A DNA stretch of 64,000 nucleotides from Acidobacteriota bacterium (GTDB lineage: Bacteria; Acidobacteriota; Blastocatellia; Chloracidobacteriales; JADJPF01), in contig JACQZQ010000019.1 of the NCBI GenBank assembly GCA_016213785.1, positions 58,394 to 122,393 of the forward strand, written 5' to 3'. A program made the translations under genes and the position numbers. Below are positions 17,209 through 26,549 of this stretch, piece after piece. Under the pieces are notes generated by a model that had not been told where the DNA came from, did no database searches, and worked only from the letters and a program-made list of their open reading frames with translations. Positions within the stretch are counted from its first letter, which is position 1, and the number at the start of each line of letters is the position of its first letter.

Positions 17209-18576
17209 ATGAAGTTATTAATTAAAAGTATTTTTCTTTTTCTTAGCTGTTTTACTTTTTTAATATTTGCTTCTACTAAAGTTTTTGCTAGTGAAATAAA
17301 TCAAAACCAACAAGACTTACGTCTTAGTACTTGGTATTGGCTTAATTCTATTGAGAAAGAAAAATGGAATGAAGATTTTCAAGTAATTGCTAAATCAGGG
17401 TTTACAGATATAGTGTTATGTTGGGGGCTAGATTCGGCTGGGGTTGCAACACAAAAAAATAATACAAAATTTGCATTAGAACTTTGTCAGAAAAATAACC
17501 TTAAGGCTTATCTTTTTGTTTGGCATCCTACTCATAATAGCCTTCCTAGACAAAAGGAATTTCAACAAGTAGATAGTAAGGATAACCTTTTATTTACTTT
17601 TAATCTTTTTCATAGAAAATGGCGTGCTACTCAGTGGAAAAGCTATTTACAAGAAATAGCAAGCACTTATCACTCAAACCCTGCATTTGCTGGATATGTT
17701 TTTGATGATACTTTTGGTCTTGGGCCAATAAATTCTTTTGGGGGTAATGAAGATAAGAGGGGTGATTTTGTTAGCTATTCTACTTATGATAAAGAAAATT
17801 TTCGTGAATGGTTAAAAAATAAATATCAAGGCTTAGATAAACTTAATCAAGCTTGGGAAGAAAAATTTGAAGTTTGGGAAAAAATAGATCCACCTCGATT
17901 AATTACTGAGAAAAATACTCAAGCTTGGCAAGATTGGACACAGGCACGAAAAGAATGGTTAGGCGAATGGGCAAAAGATACTGTAGCTTTTATTAGGGAA
18001 ATAGATAAAGACTCTAGTCACGAAATCTATGTAGAAGACCTTGCTCAAGTTTTAGGAATAAATGCCTCAAGATCTTTAGAAAGTTTTCGCCCTATAACGA
18101 TTAAAGACACTATTGGACTAGACTTTGGTTATGTTATGCAGCCTTTTGATGCTGTATGTGGCTATACTTTTTTTACTTGGGATAATAAAGAAGCCCTGGA
18201 AAAAGCTATTAATACAACTAAAGAAGTTCTAGAAACTACGCGTAAACAGTTAGGAAATGACAAGAAAATTATTCATACTTTTTGGGCATCAGAATTAGAC
18301 TTTAGTAAACCTCTACCTTTGAAATATCCAAGTGCTGAGCAAATTACAAGTATTGCTAAACTTGCTATTAGTTTAGGGATTAAGCATGTTGATTATTATG
18401 GTTTTCGCATAGGTGATTGGCGAGTAAATGAAGAAGAATGGGTAAAGTTACGCCCAGGAACGAATGAAAATTACCCTATTACTAAGCCAATGAAAGATAG
18501 ATTTTTATGTGATAGACCTGAAGTATTAAAAGTTTTATCTGAAAGCCATAAAGAGTTAAAAGGAGTGACAAATTAG
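17209..18576 (+). CDS. Secreted GH42-like TIM-barrel glycoside hydrolase candidate
   Basis: 455 aa with a signal peptide (KLLIKSIFLFLSCFTFLIFASTKVFA, cleavage before SE). The mature protein looks like a clan-A (beta/alpha)8 barrel: LSTWYWLNSIEKEKWNEDF at the start, AKSGFTDIVLCWGLDSAG, then LKAYLFVWHPTHNSLP, a strand SNPAFAGYVFDDTFGLG, and FREWLKNKYQGLDKLNQAWE near 205-225. The last stretch closely resembles the linker helix seen in family 42 beta-galactosidases. The usual acid/base NE pair is not obvious (FDD instead), so substrate and even catalysis are uncertain. Start ATG follows AAAGAGAGCTTAATAATCT. It is a single gene facing a convergent two-component pair. Confidence 0.65.
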   Translation: MKLLIKSIFLFLSCFTFLIFASTKVFASEINQNQQDLRLSTWYWLNSIEKEKWNEDFQVIAKSGFTDIVLCWGLDSAGVATQKNNTKFALELCQKNNLKAYLFVWHPTHNSLPRQKEFQQVDSKDNLLFTFNLFHRKWRATQWKSYLQEIASTYHSNPAFAGYVFDDTFGLGPINSFGGNEDKRGDFVSYSTYDKENFREWLKNKYQGLDKLNQAWEEKFEVWEKIDPPRLITEKNTQAWQDWTQARKEWLGEWAKDTVAFIREIDKDSSHEIYVEDLAQVLGINASRSLESFRPITIKDTIGLDFGYVMQPFDAVCGYTFFTWDNKEALEKAINTTKEVLETTRKQLGNDKKIIHTFWASELDFSKPLPLKYPSAEQITSIAKLAISLGIKHVDYYGFRIGDWRVNEEEWVKLRPGTNENYPITKPMKDRFLCDRPEVLKVLSESHKELKGVTN

Positions 18577-18644
18577 ATAAACTTACCTGCTCAAACAAAA
18601 CTCATCCATCATTAAATCAAAAATAAAGCAATAGTATTTTTAAG

Positions 18645-19010
18645 TTATTTATTTAGCAGTTCTTTAACTTGTGTAGCTAAAATCATAGGATCAAAAGGTT
18701 TAGTTAAAACGCCTTTTACCCCTAGAGCTTTAAGCCTATTGATTTCAGATGGTAGTGCTTTAGCAGTTAAGAAAATTACTGGTATTTGGTTAGTTGTATT
18801 TTTATTTTGTAGCTGAGCAAATGTTGATGGGCCGTCCATAGAAGGCATCATAACATCTAGTAAAATTACATCAGGTTTTTCTACTTCAGCTTTCTCAATA
18901 CCTTCAATGCCGCTACTTGCTTCAACTACATCCATTTTGCCTACTTTGTTTAGAGCAAGTCGGGCAATACGCCTAATATCGCTTTCATCATCAATGATTA
19001 AAATTTTCAT
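18645..19010 (-). CDS. Stand-alone CheY-like response regulator receiver
   Basis: 121 aa, one receiver domain and no output domain. The acidic pocket is IIDDESD (D7, D8), the phosphoacceptor is D52 in VILLDVMMPSMDG, the conserved Thr is in FLTAK and the Lys is in LTKPF. It begins 11 bp after the stop of the hybrid kinase gene on the same strand, so it is probably cotranscribed and the phosphorylation target of that kinase or a phosphorelay shuttle. No DNA-binding domain means its effect must be by protein contact. Confidence 0.92.
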   Translation of the reverse strand: MKILIIDDESDIRRIARLALNKVGKMDVVEASSGIEGIEKAEVEKPDVILLDVMMPSMDGPSTFAQLQNKNTTNQIPVIFLTAKALPSEINRLKALGVKGVLTKPFDPMILATQVKELLNK

Positions 19011-19021
19011 AAAACCCTAGT

Positions 19022-21061
19022 TTATTCAGCATTGGAATTAAGTAACTCTAGAACGTTATTGCGGAAATCAGCACTACTAACACGAGTTTTTGTTAGAAAC
19101 CGTGTAGGCCCTAGACTTAGCTTAGTTTTTTGTTCTCCTGTAAGATCACGGCCAGAATATATAATCAAAGATATATTTCTAAGCTTTGGCTCAGAACGCA
19201 GCTTTTCTACAACTTCAAAACCGTTTCCATTAGGAATATTTATATCTAAAACAATTAAATTTGGTAAGTTTTCTTGTGCAATACGCACAGCTTCTTGTCC
19301 GTTAGTAGAAGTGGTTACAGATAAACCTCTTTGAGAAAGATCAATGGAAAGAATTTCTAAAAGCTCTTTATCATCATCTACTAACAAGATTTCAGGAGAT
19401 TTTGCAAAAGCATTTTCATGGTTTATTTTATGTAGATGACTACTAGATTTAGCTAGTATAGAAAATGCTTGATTTTTTAAGTTATTAGATTGATCATCTA
19501 AAGTCCAAACAGCAGGTAGTCTAAACCAAAATGTGCTTCCTTTATCTATAACACTTTCTACTCCCATAATTCCATTATGTTGTTCAATAATAGCTTTAGA
19601 AATTGCTAAACCAAGTCCTACACCGCCTTGTTGGCGATTATCTTTAAAGTCAACTTGTTTAAATTTATCAAAAATTGTAGACAAGTGATTGGCTTCTATA
19701 CCACAACCTTGATCTATGATTTTTACTGTTGCCCATTGATTGATTTCTTCTATTACTACTTTAATTACACTATTTGCAGGTGAAAACTTTATAGCATTTT
19801 TAAGTAAATTAGTAATAGCTTGTATTAAATGTTTATGATCGGCAAAAACTTTTATTTCTGTAGTGTTAAGAGTTACAGAAATATTCTTTTTTCTAGCTAA
19901 AGCTAATATTTCTTTTGAGGATAAAACAACAAGTTGTGAAAGATCGCTGACTTCAAAATTCATTTCTGAGCGACTAGCTTCTAGGCGTTGAAGGTCAAGA
20001 ATATCATTTAAGAGTGAAACAAGCCTAACAGAATTTCTTTCTGCAAGTTGTACTATTTCTTGTGCTTCTTCTGGTAGGATACCTAAAACACCAGAGGATA
20101 ATAAATTAAGTGCTCCATTAATAGAAGTTAGAGGAGTACGTAATTCATGATTTATAGTTGAGATAAAGTTAGTTTTTAATTCTTCTAATTTTTGTTGGTC
20201 AGAGACTTCTCTAATATTACTAGCAAAACGTAAACCCTTTGAAGTTGAAAATTCATAAACAGAGAGTTCTAAAAAGAGCTTATCTCCGTTTTTAGAAAGC
20301 CCTTGCCAATAGATTCTAGCTTGGGATTTTTGGTTTTGACTAGCACTAGTTTGTAGAAAACTTAGCCTTGTAGCGTCTGTTAATTGAGGTATTAGCAAAG
20401 ACAAATGTTTACCTATTAATTCTTCTTCTTTATAGAAAAAAACTTTCTCTGCCATAGGGTTAACTGATTCAATAATCCCATTTTCATTTGTAACTATTAA
20501 CCCTAGTAACATATTGTCAATTATAGCTTTAGTTCGAGTCTCGCTTATTTTAGAGGCTTTAATATGTTGCTTTAGTTCAAGTTGAGTTATTACTTGGTGG
20601 CTAAGTCTACGAAGTGATTCTATTTGTTCTGCTTTAAGTTGGTATGGAGTAAAGCCCATTACACATAAAGCGCCTATACAGTACTCATTAGGTGTTATCA
20701 AAGGTACACCAGCGTAAAAACGAATATGAGGCTCTTCTGTAACAAGAGAACTTTTAGCAAAACGACTATCAAGCTTTGCATCACAAACTTGAAGGTGTTC
20801 TTGTTCTAAAATAGTATGAGTGCAAAAAGACTCCCTACGAGGAGTTTCTGATAGTTCAAGTCCAATTTTAGCCTTAAACCATTGTCTATCTTTATCTACC
20901 AAACTAATTAGCGCTATAGGAGTCTGACAAATTTGTTTAGCAAGATAAACAATATTATCAAATTCTACTTCTGGTAAAGTATCAAGAATGTCATAAGAGT
21001 AAAGCACTCTTATGCGCTCTTCTTCATTTGGTAAAACACAATGGTTTGTTTTAGCTTGCAT
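19022..21061 (-). CDS. Hybrid sensor histidine kinase, GAF-PAS-HisKA-HATPase-REC
   Basis: 679 aa, no transmembrane segment, so a cytoplasmic sensor. Domain order: GAF (about 20-165, with YAGVPLITPNEYCIGALCVM), PAS (about 170-290, LGLIVTNENGIIESVNPMAEKVF), HisKA with phospho-His near 305 (INHELRTPLTSINGALNLL), HATPase (VIKIIDQGCGIEANHLSTIFDKF and QGGVGLGLAISKAIIEQH), and a C-terminal receiver with Asp near 604 (NLIVLDINIPNGNGFEVV). The receiver switch region GPTRFLTKTRV keeps the Lys. Together with the CheY-like protein downstream it forms a phosphorelay. No nearby output gene identifies the response. Confidence 0.92.
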   Translation of the reverse strand: MQAKTNHCVLPNEEERIRVLYSYDILDTLPEVEFDNIVYLAKQICQTPIALISLVDKDRQWFKAKIGLELSETPRRESFCTHTILEQEHLQVCDAKLDSRFAKSSLVTEEPHIRFYAGVPLITPNEYCIGALCVMGFTPYQLKAEQIESLRRLSHQVITQLELKQHIKASKISETRTKAIIDNMLLGLIVTNENGIIESVNPMAEKVFFYKEEELIGKHLSLLIPQLTDATRLSFLQTSASQNQKSQARIYWQGLSKNGDKLFLELSVYEFSTSKGLRFASNIREVSDQQKLEELKTNFISTINHELRTPLTSINGALNLLSSGVLGILPEEAQEIVQLAERNSVRLVSLLNDILDLQRLEASRSEMNFEVSDLSQLVVLSSKEILALARKKNISVTLNTTEIKVFADHKHLIQAITNLLKNAIKFSPANSVIKVVIEEINQWATVKIIDQGCGIEANHLSTIFDKFKQVDFKDNRQQGGVGLGLAISKAIIEQHNGIMGVESVIDKGSTFWFRLPAVWTLDDQSNNLKNQAFSILAKSSSHLHKINHENAFAKSPEILLVDDDKELLEILSIDLSQRGLSVTTSTNGQEAVRIAQENLPNLIVLDINIPNGNGFEVVEKLRSEPKLRNISLIIYSGRDLTGEQKTKLSLGPTRFLTKTRVSSADFRNNVLELLNSNAE

Positions 21062-21150
21062 AAAAATCTTACTCTTAAAGGATATAAAACTGCCAGATTT
21101 ATAAATTTTATAAATTCATAATTTATTAATATTAAGATTTATTCCCTAGA

Positions 21151-21178
21151 AAAGCATTGAAAAGTATTGAAAAGCATT
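21151..21178. repeat. Short 10-bp tandem repeat upstream of the hybrid kinase
   Basis: Three copies of AAAGCATTGA-like units (AAAGCATTGA, AAAGTATTGA, AAAGCATTTT). It lies 90-120 bp upstream of the kinase start on the opposite strand's 5' side and could be regulatory or slippage. Confidence 0.4.
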
Positions 21179-21246
21179 TTGTTTTGTGTTCTCTAAGTTG
21201 AGCATATAATCAATTTTAAAGAAACTAGGAAAGTTGCGTAGAAAGA

Positions 21247-21285
21247 CTATTTTAACCCGAGGGTTTTATCTTAAGATTAAAATAG
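21247..21285 (-). terminator. Nested inverted repeat directly after the tubulin-like gene
   Basis: Outer arms CTATTTTAA (21247-21255) and TTAAAATAG (21277-21285), with an inner hairpin AACCC-GA-GGGTT (21254-21265). It begins at the base after the stop codon. The inner GC-rich stem resembles a terminator, but the run after it is A-rich on the minus strand, so the call is tentative. Confidence 0.4.
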
Positions 21286-24200
21286 CTATCCTAATGTTTG
21301 TATATGCTCTTCTATTAGATTTACTAACTCATCAGAGAGTTTAAGAGATTCTTGTTTAGTTTTTAATTCTGTTCTTACCCAATCTTCTACTATAGTATCT
21401 GTAACTAAGGCACGATAATAGTCAAAATAATCTATAATAGATGTTTCTAGTTGATTTGCTTCAGTTTGTGGTAATTTTAGTCTTTGCTGTTCATCTACTA
21501 ATTCTGATCTCAAATCTGTTAAATCAGTCTCACCATCATTATATAAACTTAGAAAGAACATAGCATAGTCATAGCGTTCTTTTTGAAAATCATTACCCCC
21601 TGTTAGTTCCTTAATAATAGCTTGTGCAACTTCATCACTTAGAGCTAATTCCTTTTGTTCTTTATCTAGGACTCTTTGTTGTGCAACACCTATTTTGCCT
21701 TTTCCAGCTTTAAGCATAAGCTGTACACGGCTGCGAAAGCGCTCAGTAGTGTCATTTAGAGTAGAGTTTTCTGTTTTAGGTGCTTGCGTTGAAGGGGTAG
21801 GAGTAGGTTTTTGTACTGGAGTTGATTCTATAGGTCTAGTTAAAACAGGCTTAACAGATTTAGTTTCAGTTATTTGCCCTGTTTGGAGAAGTTGTTCTAT
21901 CTCCAAACGATGTTGTTCTAATTTTTCCCAGTCTAGAACTTGACATAAAATAGTAGGATAGTTATCACGATCAGATTCATCACGATAATCTTTAGTATAT
22001 TGGCTTAAGTTGGCTAACATAGCATCTCGGATTTTTAATAATTCTTCTTTACGACCTGGAAAAGCCATTCTTAAACGTTTTTGTAAAGTGTCTATTTTTT
22101 CTTGATAAACTTCTTGGTCACTACTAGAAACACTTTCCATAAAGTTTTCAATAATTAACCAAGCAAAAAGTAATCCGCGACCATTAGCTGTACGGAAAAG
22201 TTCATCCTCTGCACGCTTAACTAAGCTTTCTAGATTTTGGCGTAGCTGTACAGAGCGAGAAAGACGCTCAATACTTTCTTCATAAGTGCCTAGATCCTCT
22301 TGGGAAAATTTGGTTTCCATTAAATCTATTGGACGGCTAAACCCGTATTTTACACTACGATGGCTAGCAATATCAGGTTGTAAACTAGTAGTAAATTTTC
22401 CATATATTAAAGTTAATGAAAATATTCTACGAGCTTCTAGTGATGGGTCTTTACCTCGAATTAAATCGCTAAGCATTGCTTTATTTTCTTGCCAAAGTGA
22501 TTCATTAAAACCAATAAAAGCAATAGCTCCTTGTCTAGAATCTCTTAACTCATCTAGCCAACTTTCAGTAAAAAGACCTACGCACCTTGAATTTTGAAGT
22601 AGCTTAAGGCTCTTAGATAGTTCTTCTTGGGTGCTAATTATTGGTATTGAAAGGCTTACATCATAAAGTTCTTCTAGTAAACATTCACGTTCTGGAGATA
22701 CCATTTTATCTTTAGCACCCCCTGGAAGTTCTATTTCTACCTCTGGAAATGGCTGTGTATCACCATTAACTAAACGGTCTAATAGAGCATACCAAAGTAA
22801 TAAATGCCCATTATAGCGCTCATTATTTTCAGATAGCGTTGCTTCTTGGAGGGTTTGTTTAAACCTGTCAACTTCTTTAAGTATTTTTTCTCTTAAAGGC
22901 ATTGCGCTAGTTTCTTCAAAGAGGGTTATAACGGCTCTTTCATACATTCCTAGACCAATATTCATTGGTTTGACTTTATGAATATCTCGCTCATCATAAC
23001 GAATTACTGTATAGGTGCGGGTACGTGGTTCATTTTGATCTTTATTTTCATCTTGTTTTATTACTCCTGCGGCTACTCCTAGGACAAAAGCTTTTACTGA
23101 ACGTAAATAGCGGTTACGGCCTTCATCATCGCGATAAGTAATATCACGCATCATAAAGCGGTTTTTAGTTGTAAATAAATCAATTTGAGAAGGATCTCGT
23201 TCTTTTTCACGAAAAACTCGGCGCATTTCTGGTAAAGAAGAGATTGCAGCTAAAGAAAACCCTGACATTTCCCCATAAAAGACTATTTCATAGATATTTC
23301 CAATAGGCTTAAAATCTACACCCATTGAACCACTTTGGAAGCTTTCTACCATAGTCCTAAACTTATTGTAATGAGGATTTTGGCTATCCACTCCTATTAG
23401 CATTTTATGGCCGCCTTGGGGCATTTGGAGTTCAGGCGGAACGGTTTCATTAATATGAACCCAACCTTTGGCTAAATTAAATGCATCTTCCATTTGTTTA
23501 CGTACAACTGTTTCACTGAAATTAGTAGGAAAGAGCAATTCTAAAATATTAGTTTTAACTCGTTCAGAAGTTTCTGCCTCTAAAAACTCCATAATTTTAT
23601 CTACTACACGGTTAGAACCAATATCTTCTTGGATTTTTTCTGTTAATGCGCTAACTGTAGGTTTTTCAATAATGGCAGCTTCTTGTAAATATGAAAGTAG
23701 CTTAATTGCATACTCAGCAATACGTAAAGGAGCTTTAATATTAATATCTGCTGGAGGTGGATTATCAACATCTACAATTACTACACCACGATAATAACGT
23801 TCTATATCTTCAGGATTATAAAGACGTAAATCCATTTTGGCGCTTTTGTCTTTATATTGGTAATATTCAGAAAGTTTAGCAAATTCCTGTTGTTTTTCTA
23901 CAATGATTGTATTTACTTGAAGTAACCTAAGACGAAGCTCTTTTTCAACAAAATTTGCAATTGCTTCTACTAGCTCTATATAAGTTTCATAAACAAAGCG
24001 ATAGCCTAGGGCACGAAAATAGCTATAAGCTCCTTCACGCCAGTTGTTTAACTGGACATCTACAGCTTGTTGCCAGCCTCCAGCAATACGCTGAAATGCT
24101 GACCATCCTTCCAAATCTTGTAATTCTTTGATTGCGTCTTGATATTGGCGTTGAGTAGGTTGAAGCCGCTTATCTTCTGCTGTCATAGCAGTAGTAGCTT

Positions 24201-25779
24201 TTTCACGATAATGAGGCCCACGAAGCACTATAGGAAGTGTACCTAAGATTTGTAAAACATAATCAAATCCATAACTAGGATGGGAGAGACGTTCTTTTAA
24301 GAGTTTTTGGAGTTCTTCTTGAGCAAGTTTTAATGTATGTTCAAAGCAAGTTTCACGAATATGTCTAACAAAATCACCCCAACGAGCAGAGTCTTTAGGG
24401 TCGTCTACACGAAAATGATCCCGATAGAAGGTTTCAGAAAAATGCTTAAATTCCTTTGCTCGACCATCTTTTAAGTCACTAGTGTTTTCAATTTTTTCAT
24501 CAACTTTAACTCTACAAATTTGTTCTAAAGAGGCTTGGTCTTTAGTTTCAAGATATCGTCTTACATCTTCAAAAGTTAATTTGCAATCTTTTAAGAAAGA
24601 TAGGGCTTGATCAGTAACATTTGCACGATCAGAACCACCTAGCCAATAATTCATAATGCTTGAACCTAAGCGATAGGCACAGGATTTAACTACTTGCTCA
24701 CGAGGATAGTAAATCCGACTCATTCCAAAAGATGAATAACGACAAGGAAAAGTTTCTACAAGCAGTGGACGGTTATCATAACGTGCTAAATGTTCATAAA
24801 CTGCTAAACGGTCTGTATATTGAGCCATATTAGAGCGAAAACTTCTTTTATCATCGCTAAATTGACCACTCTTAAAATCTTCTATTAGGGCATTAGCAAT
24901 CATTGAATAAAGCCCTACATCTACAGTAGTCCCTCCACTAAACCCACGTCCATCAATAAGATAGGTGTTTTGATAGATTGGTGGAGACATATGACGAACT
25001 TCTTGTTCAAAATAAATTGGAAAAAGATGGCGATATTGATAATGATTTAACTCTGTTAAGGCTGCATAACCATTAGCTACACAACGAGGGTCTTGATTCT
25101 TAAAGACTTCAGGTAGAACTAGAACTAAATGGGTTTCAATACCTTGCATTGAATGTAGTAATGCGCCTATATCTAAAAATGCTCCTGAACCAGTACCACC
25201 AGCAGAAGAACATATTACAAAAACATTAATTGTATTTGTATAAAGCTGTAAATTACGTAAGTCAGGATGATTAAGCTTATTAAGATCGATACTTCTTAAT
25301 TGCTTAAGCATTAACTCTAGTTTAGGGCGAATTTTATTAATCCCATAGTGATAGAAAAAACCTAAGCGAGAGGCTACACGAACCTGACCAGCACCTTGAC
25401 CAAGATCACCTCGGTCTCGTAGTCTTTGATCGGGACGAAACCAAGGTTTAAGACGAGGATAGTTATTTACATCTAAAAACTGAGCAACATTGACTTTTAA
25501 GGAAACCCATTCATTGTCAACAAACTCTTTCTTTTTATAAAGAGGGTCTTTACTCGCATCTTTACTAGTATCTTTAGAAGAACGCTCATCGGTATCTAGG
25601 TGAAGAAAGCGAAGAATGGGAAACTGATCAATACTCCCATATTGGTCTACAATCCAGTTTCTTACACGTTGTAGAACATTTCCCCCTGTACCACCTACAC
25701 CAATAAGGAGAGTTGGACGGACTTTAGCAGCATTTGCATCTAAGGAAGCTTTGCTAGGAGCAATATTTCTATAACTCAT
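21286..25779 (-). CDS. Large tubulin-like (Tubulin_2/FtsZ-like) GTPase-domain protein
   Basis: 1497 aa. The N-terminal third has the tubulin/FtsZ nucleotide fold: RPTLLIGVGGTGGNVLQRV (residues 21-39) and the tubulin signature SSAGGTGSGAFLDIG near 195-210, preceded by VFVIC. A region around ANALIEDF and SFGMSRIYYP follows. The remaining roughly 1000 residues are mostly helical with no domain I recognise, except a Pro/Thr linker (TPVQKPTPTPSTQAPKTE) near 1300. Distant tubulin-FtsZ homologues of this size were described by comparative genomics as membrane-remodelling candidates linked to membrane and VWA proteins. Here the adjacent small membrane protein and the divergent VWA/zinc-ribbon genes match that theme. 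Function in the cell is unknown. Confidence 0.85.
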   Translation of the reverse strand: MSYRNIAPSKASLDANAAKVRPTLLIGVGGTGGNVLQRVRNWIVDQYGSIDQFPILRFLHLDTDERSSKDTSKDASKDPLYKKKEFVDNEWVSLKVNVAQFLDVNNYPRLKPWFRPDQRLRDRGDLGQGAGQVRVASRLGFFYHYGINKIRPKLELMLKQLRSIDLNKLNHPDLRNLQLYTNTINVFVICSSAGGTGSGAFLDIGALLHSMQGIETHLVLVLPEVFKNQDPRCVANGYAALTELNHYQYRHLFPIYFEQEVRHMSPPIYQNTYLIDGRGFSGGTTVDVGLYSMIANALIEDFKSGQFSDDKRSFRSNMAQYTDRLAVYEHLARYDNRPLLVETFPCRYSSFGMSRIYYPREQVVKSCAYRLGSSIMNYWLGGSDRANVTDQALSFLKDCKLTFEDVRRYLETKDQASLEQICRVKVDEKIENTSDLKDGRAKEFKHFSETFYRDHFRVDDPKDSARWGDFVRHIRETCFEHTLKLAQEELQKLLKERLSHPSYGFDYVLQILGTLPIVLRGPHYREKATTAMTAEDKRLQPTQRQYQDAIKELQDLEGWSAFQRIAGGWQQAVDVQLNNWREGAYSYFRALGYRFVYETYIELVEAIANFVEKELRLRLLQVNTIIVEKQQEFAKLSEYYQYKDKSAKMDLRLYNPEDIERYYRGVVIVDVDNPPPADINIKAPLRIAEYAIKLLSYLQEAAIIEKPTVSALTEKIQEDIGSNRVVDKIMEFLEAETSERVKTNILELLFPTNFSETVVRKQMEDAFNLAKGWVHINETVPPELQMPQGGHKMLIGVDSQNPHYNKFRTMVESFQSGSMGVDFKPIGNIYEIVFYGEMSGFSLAAISSLPEMRRVFREKERDPSQIDLFTTKNRFMMRDITYRDDEGRNRYLRSVKAFVLGVAAGVIKQDENKDQNEPRTRTYTVIRYDERDIHKVKPMNIGLGMYERAVITLFEETSAMPLREKILKEVDRFKQTLQEATLSENNERYNGHLLLWYALLDRLVNGDTQPFPEVEIELPGGAKDKMVSPERECLLEELYDVSLSIPIISTQEELSKSLKLLQNSRCVGLFTESWLDELRDSRQGAIAFIGFNESLWQENKAMLSDLIRGKDPSLEARRIFSLTLIYGKFTTSLQPDIASHRSVKYGFSRPIDLMETKFSQEDLGTYEESIERLSRSVQLRQNLESLVKRAEDELFRTANGRGLLFAWLIIENFMESVSSSDQEVYQEKIDTLQKRLRMAFPGRKEELLKIRDAMLANLSQYTKDYRDESDRDNYPTILCQVLDWEKLEQHRLEIEQLLQTGQITETKSVKPVLTRPIESTPVQKPTPTPSTQAPKTENSTLNDTTERFRSRVQLMLKAGKGKIGVAQQRVLDKEQKELALSDEVAQAIIKELTGGNDFQKERYDYAMFFLSLYNDGETDLTDLRSELVDEQQRLKLPQTEANQLETSIIDYFDYYRALVTDTIVEDWVRTELKTKQESLKLSDELVNLIEEHIQTLG

Positions 25780-25830
25780 TTTTAGGATTTCCTTTTCTAC
25801 TTATTAATTTCTTGTTCTATTTTATTTTTT

Positions 25831-25860
25831 ACTCTTTTACTCTTTTACTCTTTTACTCTT
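25831..25860. repeat. 8-bp tandem repeat (ACTCTTTT, nearly four units)
   Basis: Units begin at 25831, 25839, 25847 and 25855. They sit in the 92-bp gap between the small membrane protein gene and the tubulin-like gene, immediately before the latter's ribosome site on the minus strand. Length variation here could alter expression of the tubulin-like protein. Confidence 0.8.
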
Positions 25861-25871
25861 CTTCTTGTTTC

Positions 25872-26264
25872 TTATTCTTCACTACGTTTTGATAGAAGTA
25901 CTTTAAGTAAAAGATGAATAAACCAAAAAACAGCAACTACTACAAATATCGCTCGCCAAGCAGAACCAGTATATAATCGGAAAAAAATTAAGGTAAAAAG
26001 ATTAAGTGAATAGAGAATAAACAAAGAAAGACCTATATTAGTAGCATCAGAAAGCGAGTAATAATTTTTTACTAGGAAAGGAATTATTGTTAAGCGAATT
26101 AAAAAGAAGAAAATTGCCGCACAACCGCCAATAAAAATTGCAGTATATTTTATAATTTCAAATCTTGGGGCATCAGGGCTTAGGCCAAAGCCTTGCGCAA
26201 GAACCATTTGGGGGATAAGTAAAAGTAAGAGTGTTGCTAGTAGGTGAGATTTTCTCCAGGTCAT
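25872..26264 (-). CDS. Small membrane protein preceding the tubulin-like gene
   Basis: 130 aa. A signal peptide-like N-terminus (MTWRKSHLLATLLLLLIPQMVLA, cleavage before QG) is followed by three hydrophobic segments: YTAIFIGGCAAIFFFLIRL, NIGLSLFILYSLNLFTLIFF and AIFVVVAVFWFIHLLLKVLL. The C-terminus is basic and short (SKRSEE). I recognise no family. It is cotranscribed with the tubulin-like gene (92 bp upstream, same strand) and is a natural candidate for the membrane anchor of that polymer or GTPase. Start ATG follows GAGGAATAAAAA. Confidence 0.7.
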   Translation of the reverse strand: MTWRKSHLLATLLLLLIPQMVLAQGFGLSPDAPRFEIIKYTAIFIGGCAAIFFFLIRLTIIPFLVKNYYSLSDATNIGLSLFILYSLNLFTLIFFRLYTGSAWRAIFVVVAVFWFIHLLLKVLLSKRSEE

Positions 26265-26549
26265 TTTTTATTCCTCAAGTCTTTATTTTGAAAATTTTGG
26301 CAGCTAATTATCCCTAACAACAACAAAGCTTGTCTTGGACGATCTGCTTTGATGCTTTGATACTTTACCTTAAATAGTTTATGACTTCCAAGCTAGCTAA
26401 GTAGAAAAGATTTTCTTTCTACTTCACAATATTAAATAAATATAATTTTGTTAGTCTAAAACTTAAACATTTTCGTTAGTTGCCTGATAAGCGAGGCTTT
26501 ATTAAGATTTAAGAATCTTTTTACTAGAGCTTAGTGCAGGGAAGGGAAA
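26265..26549. other. 285-bp divergent intergenic region
   Basis: Separates the leftward tubulin operon from the rightward DUF697-like gene and must contain both promoters. AT-rich; I see no convincing hexamer pair or dyad. The right end carries GGGAAGGGA, the ribosome site of the next gene. Confidence 0.4.
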
